From Candidatus Altarchaeales archaeon (lineage in GTDB: Archaea; Altiarchaeota; Altiarchaeia; IMC4; QMZM01), in assembly GCA_003663045.1 (NCBI GenBank), contig QMZG01000045.1, forward strand, positions 1-8,804: DNA of 8,804 nt, in the 5' to 3' direction. Shown here one piece after another: positions 5,908 through 8,804 of the stretch (position 1 is the stretch's first letter; every line of letters starts with the position of its first letter). The translations under genes and the position numbers were made by a program. The notes below the pieces were generated by a model. That model saw only the letters and a list, made by a program, of their open reading frames with translations. It searched no databases and had not been told where the DNA came from.

Positions 5908-6448
5908 CCGTCTCAATAACCCTCTCAAGAACCAGGTCAGCATCTTCTTGAGATTTTACATCGCCTATTAGAATCCTTCCGGATTTGAAGACCATTGCCG
6001 ATCCTTTTACTTGAGATGAGAAAAAATTTAGGAATACTGCTGGAAATTTTTCTGGTTCATATGTTGCGTTTTGTTTCATAGAAATTTTCTCAAGATCAAT
6101 CTCGAGGTCTGGAAGGTAATCATGGAGATCTGCAGTTGCGAGTAAATTCTCTATCTCTATTTTTGTATGGGGTCCTAGAATGATTCTGATTCCAATCTCC
6201 CTCAATTTTCTGATTAATGCCCAGAAGGATGATGCGATCTCATCCTGATTTTTTGCACCATTGAGGAAGACCTTTCCAGAGGAGAAGATCATCATCTTTG
6301 TCTGAAGCTCGGGGTGTGTGTAGATATAACTAGAAAGATTCTTCGCCGCTTCCAGACCCGCTTCTTCTGCCATCCGATCATCGATCTCCAGTTCCTGCTT
6401 AAAGTCTATAAGGCAGAAGATATTCTCTATCCTGGTTTTGACTTTCAT
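5897..6448 (-). CDS. Divergent TATA-box-binding (TBP-family) protein
   Basis: A 183-residue protein with the two-repeat plan and length of archaeal TBP. Repeat 1 starts with KTRIENIF (residues 4-11) and has MMIFSSGKVFLNGAK at 52-66. Repeat 2 starts near residue 83 and has YEPEKFPAVF at 130-139 and AMVFKSGRILIGDVKS at 151-166. The IFxSGK and YEPExFP signatures make the TBP family clear. Oddities: repeat 1 lacks the YEPExFPGL block, and with it one of the DNA-intercalating Phe positions; FPGL is FPAV in repeat 2; and a stretch (about 95-125) separates the start of repeat 2 from its signature. The protein is therefore far from canonical archaeal TBP and may be a paralogue with altered DNA binding. 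It heads the TBP-rnhC-infB-dph2' run and has its own TATA/BRE about 25 bp before the ATG, with no SD, so it is probably leaderless. Whether a standard TBP exists elsewhere cannot be seen. Confidence 0.85.
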   Translation of the reverse strand: MKVKTRIENIFCLIDFKQELEIDDRMAEEAGLEAAKNLSSYIYTHPELQTKMMIFSSGKVFLNGAKNQDEIASSFWALIRKLREIGIRIILGPHTKIEIENLLATADLHDYLPDLEIDLEKISMKQNATYEPEKFPAVFLNFFSSQVKGSAMVFKSGRILIGDVKSQEDADLVLERVIETVRY

Positions 6449-6466
6449 ATGTTAACAAATTCTATT

Positions 6467-6485
6467 ACAAATTTAAATCCTTTAC
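6467..6485 (-). promoter_or_regulatory. BRE/TATA promoter of the TBP-like gene
   Basis: On the minus strand GTAAAGG (6485-6479, BRE-like) is followed by ATTTAAATTTG (6478-6468). The TATA element is centred about 25 bp from the ATG at 6448, so transcription should start at or next to the start codon. No SD is present, which agrees with a leaderless transcript. It is the only clear promoter upstream of the TBP-rnhC-infB-dph2' run. Confidence 0.6.
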
Positions 6486-6523
6486 TTCTCGATGTATTGT
6501 AAAATCAATCTCTATAAATTTAA

Positions 6524-6549
6524 TTTTCTTTCTTTTTAAAGAAAGAAAA
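6524..6549 (-). terminator. 12-bp inverted repeat, possible ftr terminator
   Basis: TTTTCTTTCTTT at 6524-6535 is the exact reverse complement of AAAGAAAGAAAA at 6538-6549, with 2 bases between. It lies 12 bp after the ftr stop and about 40 bp before the TBP promoter. In the ftr transcript it starts as a pyrimidine-rich CCCTTTTCTTTCTTT, and archaeal RNA polymerase terminates on T-rich tracts, so a terminator is plausible. The stem is entirely A/T-rich and would be weak. A palindromic protein site is an alternative. Confidence 0.45.
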
Positions 6550-6561
6550 GGGTTACTTGAT

Positions 6562-7482
6562 TCAAAGGAGATCTCTGAGATAAATTTTATGCTTTCCGAG
6601 CTTCCCACCATAGTTCCCGGAAGAGATTTTGAGGATTCCTTCAATATCTGTGGCATTCTTGATTGCAGCCCTCATTGCTTCCTTTACCACATCCAGAGAA
6701 ATGCCATTGATCACTATCTCAGGTATTGAAGCCACCCCATCTGGAACCCTGGAATCCTTTATCTTTCCCCTGAGGGTTGGACAGTAGGGGTGATTGGTGG
6801 TAGGTCCTATCTCTGGATAATTTGTTTCTACTTTTGAACCAGCGGAGCAAATATCAAAGGAGGTTATTGCTCCATCTACTTTACTTATTGCATCCACTGC
6901 CCTGTCGCCAACCTTCAATGCCACATCCTCTGAAGAGCAGAAGAACCATATATTGCCGCCCATCACACCTTTCCTGTAGCCGAGATATCTTTCAATCAGG
7001 AATTCACCCATCATTAAAGGGATGTTAATCATTTCCCTTCCATATCTCTTTTCAGTAGATTCATAACCATCACCACAGTGTCCTACCTTATTCATAGTAT
7101 CGATCCTGTCCTCCGATTCCAGATAGTTGAAAATGGAGGTAGTGGGAACAACTAAAATCCCCTGTCTTATCCTCTTTCCAAGTTCGTATTCTAATTTTTC
7201 CCTCGCATTTTTTCCATAGTTTACCCATATCTGAACTATTGCTCCCATCCTTCTATCTGGCGTTTCATCTTCGGTAAGAAATTTTTCTATGCCCCCTTCT
7301 GATTCCCCGAAAACGGTGCATGGTAAAGAGGTTGATGAATACGCCGCTTTTTTCAGTCTCTTCTCATCCTTGGCTGTTATCAGAATTCTGGAAAACAAGC
7401 CATCAAATGCTTCACAGTATGTATCCTCTACGGGGATTTCATCGATTTTAAGATTCATTCTTTTGGTCATTTTTCTCATCAT
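6562..7482 (-). CDS. ftr: Formylmethanofuran:tetrahydromethanopterin N-formyltransferase
   Basis: A 306-residue cytoplasmic enzyme that moves the formyl group from formylmethanofuran to N5 of tetrahydromethanopterin (or sarcinapterin), the second step of CO2 reduction in methanogenesis and reversible in oxidative pathways. Seen directly: VEDTYCEAF at residues 18-26 (family EDTFAEAF), SRILITA, GDGYE, a GGN motif, TTNHPYCPT, EIVINGIS, and the C-terminal block SGNYGGKLGKHKIYLRDL. All match Ftr along the full length; typical members are about 297 residues. The start at 7482 is favoured because its ATG overlaps the upstream stop as ATGA and GGTG at 7490-7493 is well spaced. Aligned to Ftr, the usual start is closer to Met9, so an 8-residue basic extension (MMRKMTKR) is predicted. 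The upstream partner is a surface protein, an unusual neighbour. No other C1-pathway gene is visible. Confidence 0.95.
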   Translation of the reverse strand: MMRKMTKRMNLKIDEIPVEDTYCEAFDGLFSRILITAKDEKRLKKAAYSSTSLPCTVFGESEGGIEKFLTEDETPDRRMGAIVQIWVNYGKNAREKLEYELGKRIRQGILVVPTTSIFNYLESEDRIDTMNKVGHCGDGYESTEKRYGREMINIPLMMGEFLIERYLGYRKGVMGGNIWFFCSSEDVALKVGDRAVDAISKVDGAITSFDICSAGSKVETNYPEIGPTTNHPYCPTLRGKIKDSRVPDGVASIPEIVINGISLDVVKEAMRAAIKNATDIEGILKISSGNYGGKLGKHKIYLRDLL

Positions 7483-8804
7483 TTCCTACCACCCCTTCTC
7501 ATCAGCAGAAGTATCAAGGCCCCGATAATCAAGATCACAGGAATCAACCATAACCATCCAATCCCTCTTGGACATGGCTTACAGGGACCACCACAGTCAA
7601 TCCCTTCTTCGCCCTGATTCTGTATTCCATCGAAGCAGGTTTCCCTTAACTGTAGAGTAGTGGTCGTTACCATGGCTGTAGTAGAAGTAATCGTTACTGT
7701 AGTGCTGGTACTGGTAGTCAGAACGGTTGTCGTGGTTGTGATACTGGTGATTGTAGTACTACTGCTCGTAGTAGTCGTAGTAGTCTCTGGTAGGCAGACG
7801 GGGATATCTACTGTCTTTTTCTCACTATAATATCCACTCTTGTCAACCTTAACCCTGTACTCGCCCTCCTCTGTAGGAACAAACCATGCAGTTCCATTCT
7901 CATTCGTCCTCAGATGTTTAATCTTCTCACCATCAAAGAATACATCAACATCGGCACCTTTCAATGGTTTCTCCTCCCTGCCCAGAACCTTCACAAAAGC
8001 AGTTTCATTCACACAACTCACATTCAGCAGGAGAGTCATATGATGTCTCCTCCTGACCCTCAACTCCTTGACAGAGAATGCAGAAAGTCTCTCTGGAGCG
8101 AGGATAAAGTAATCTCCAGTGGTGTTCTGTTTTACACTCAAAGCTTTCCAATCACCTAAGCATTTTCGAGCTGTGAAATTCCAATCCTCACACCCGTAAA
8201 TCCTGAGTGACTTCTCCTTTCCATAATCAAGATCAGAATAAGCAATAACTATGGTGGTATTACTCATCTCGTAAGGATTTTCTATACCATAGGTCACCAG
8301 ATAACCCTCCACCAATTCTGATCTATCCAAGCCAAGGGTCTTACCATCAGCCTCAGAAACATTGACATAGTTCAGCCTGATCTTCAACATTTCGTCAAAG
8401 ACAGCAAACTTTAGATCATATACATAATCTGGAATCACTACACTGAAGTCGCCTTCAAATTCTAGAGAGCTGATAACCTGTTCGGTACCTGGAAAGTAGA
8501 TTAATAGGCTTCCTTCCACCCCGCTTTTATTAGCATCCTCTACCCTACCATTAAACTCTAATGGCTCAGAGGCTATAAAGTAATCGCTCACATTTTTAAT
8601 GTTACCGGAGGTATCATTAGCAAATATCCACACTTCATACCTACCAGAATCATCAGCCTTGTACTCCCCAGAAATCTCTACCATCTCTCCTTGAACCACT
8701 GCCCAGATACTATCCAGCTGATAATTATCAACTGCATCAACAGAAATACTCACCTCATTTCCAACAATAACAGCCTTGGGATAAATAACCCAACTCACTA
8801 TTTC
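7479..8804 (-). CDS. Membrane-anchored surface protein with Ig-like domains and Thr-rich stalk (5' partial)
   Basis: The frame is open to the window edge, so the N terminus and any signal peptide are missing; a GTG at 8798 is probably internal. Numbering from that codon, residues 1-65 look Ig-like and about 155-247 resemble a PGF-pre-PGF beta domain (ending LSAFSVKE). Residues 256-335 resemble a carboxypeptidase-regulatory/Ig-like fold (PLKGADVDVFFDG ... GTAWFVPTEEGEYRVKV). Residues 338-383 are a stalk with 27 Thr and 7 Ser. Residues 388-409 hold a four-cysteine module (C-x-DGIQN ... GIDCGGPC-x-x-C). Residues 413-433 are a hydrophobic membrane span, followed by a basic tail (RRGGRK). Ten N-glycosylation sequons (NxS/T) lie before the stalk. 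This describes a cell-surface protein facing outward, anchored at its C terminus, probably glycosylated. It overlaps ftr by ATGA. Ligand and role are unknown. Confidence 0.8.
   Translation of the reverse strand, partial: EIVSWVIYPKAVIVGNEVSISVDAVDNYQLDSIWAVVQGEMVEISGEYKADDSGRYEVWIFANDTSGNIKNVSDYFIASEPLEFNGRVEDANKSGVEGSLLIYFPGTEQVISSLEFEGDFSVVIPDYVYDLKFAVFDEMLKIRLNYVNVSEADGKTLGLDRSELVEGYLVTYGIENPYEMSNTTIVIAYSDLDYGKEKSLRIYGCEDWNFTARKCLGDWKALSVKQNTTGDYFILAPERLSAFSVKELRVRRRHHMTLLLNVSCVNETAFVKVLGREEKPLKGADVDVFFDGEKIKHLRTNENGTAWFVPTEEGEYRVKVDKSGYYSEKKTVDIPVCLPETTTTTTSSSTTITSITTTTTVLTTSTSTTVTITSTTAMVTTTTLQLRETCFDGIQNQGEEGIDCGGPCKPCPRGIGWLWLIPVILIIGALILLLMRRGGRK
7490..7493 (-). promoter_or_regulatory. 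Shine-Dalgarno site of ftr (GGTG)
   Basis: The minus strand reads GGGGTGGTAGG just before the ATG at 7482, with GGTG ending 7 bases from it. It lies inside the last codons of the surface-protein gene. With the ATGA overlap it fixes the ftr start and suggests translational coupling. Confidence 0.6.
7650..7787 (-). repeat. Thr/Ser-rich low-complexity stalk coding tract
   Basis: Forty-six codons encode 27 Thr and 7 Ser. All four Thr codons (ACT, ACC, ACA, ACG) are mixed, so the tract is kept by selection on amino-acid composition and is not a simple DNA microsatellite. On the plus strand it appears as degenerate GTNGT-like triplets. It probably forms an extended, O-glycosylated spacer between the membrane-near Cys module and the outer domains. 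Confidence 0.75.

Noticed and set aside
6465..6656. Minus-strand 63-codon frame between ftr and the TBP-like gene
   Set aside because: Most of it is antisense-free but out of frame with the end of ftr, it reads through the inverted repeat and the TBP promoter, and it has no recognisable motif or SD.
7650..7787. Microsatellite or phase-variation tract
   Set aside because: Thr codons are heavily mixed and no long perfect unit repeats, so slippage-driven switching is unlikely.

Overview
The window is archaeal. The evidence is an archaeal-type CoaD, aIF5B, a TBP-family protein, an N-terminal fragment of the diphthamide enzyme Dph2, RtcA, TATA-type promoters about 25 bp upstream of apparently leaderless starts, and GGTG-type ribosome binding sites. 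Formylmethanofuran:H4MPT formyltransferase (Ftr) shows that the organism uses methanofuran/tetrahydromethanopterin C1 chemistry. It could be a methanogen, a methane or alkane oxidiser, an Archaeoglobus-like sulfate reducer, or a lineage using the archaeal Wood-Ljungdahl branch. I cannot name the lineage. The DNA is AT-rich, almost fully coding, and has no gene-free stretch over about 120 bp. I see no tRNA, rRNA, CRISPR array or transposase.

Layout. Plus strand 12-1047: coaD then tmk, 10 bp apart, a cofactor/nucleotide pair. Minus strand 1019-2056: rtcA, running tail to tail into tmk with a 29-bp overlap. An 85-bp divergent promoter region (2057-2141) separates rtcA from a plus-strand sugar-phosphate nucleotidyltransferase (2142-2975) that carries an N-terminal ribbon-helix-helix DNA-binding domain. 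Three ~10-bp direct repeats, ACTATAAAAT-like, run from the TATA position into its start codon. Everything from 3001 to the right edge is on the minus strand. In transcription order it is: a Thr-rich, membrane-anchored surface protein (5' end outside the window), ftr (ATGA overlap), a 12-bp inverted repeat, a TBP-like gene with its own TATA/BRE, an RNase HIII-like gene, infB (aIF5B), and a dph2 fragment that stops after 85 codons.

How the genes fit together. The TBP-like/RNase HIII/aIF5B/dph2 run is an information-processing operon (transcription, RNA:DNA hybrid removal, translation initiation, EF-2 modification). It ends in a gene remnant exactly where the convergent nucleotidyltransferase begins, which suggests a rearrangement point near 2976-3003. 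The surface-protein/ftr pair is a separate, translationally coupled unit.

The most novel candidates are: (1) the RHH-nucleotidyltransferase fusion with tandem repeats over its own promoter, a possible sugar-nucleotide-linked autoregulator; (2) the divergent TBP with a degenerate first repeat, next to an RNase HIII whose N-terminal domain also looks TBP-like; (3) the truncated Dph2.
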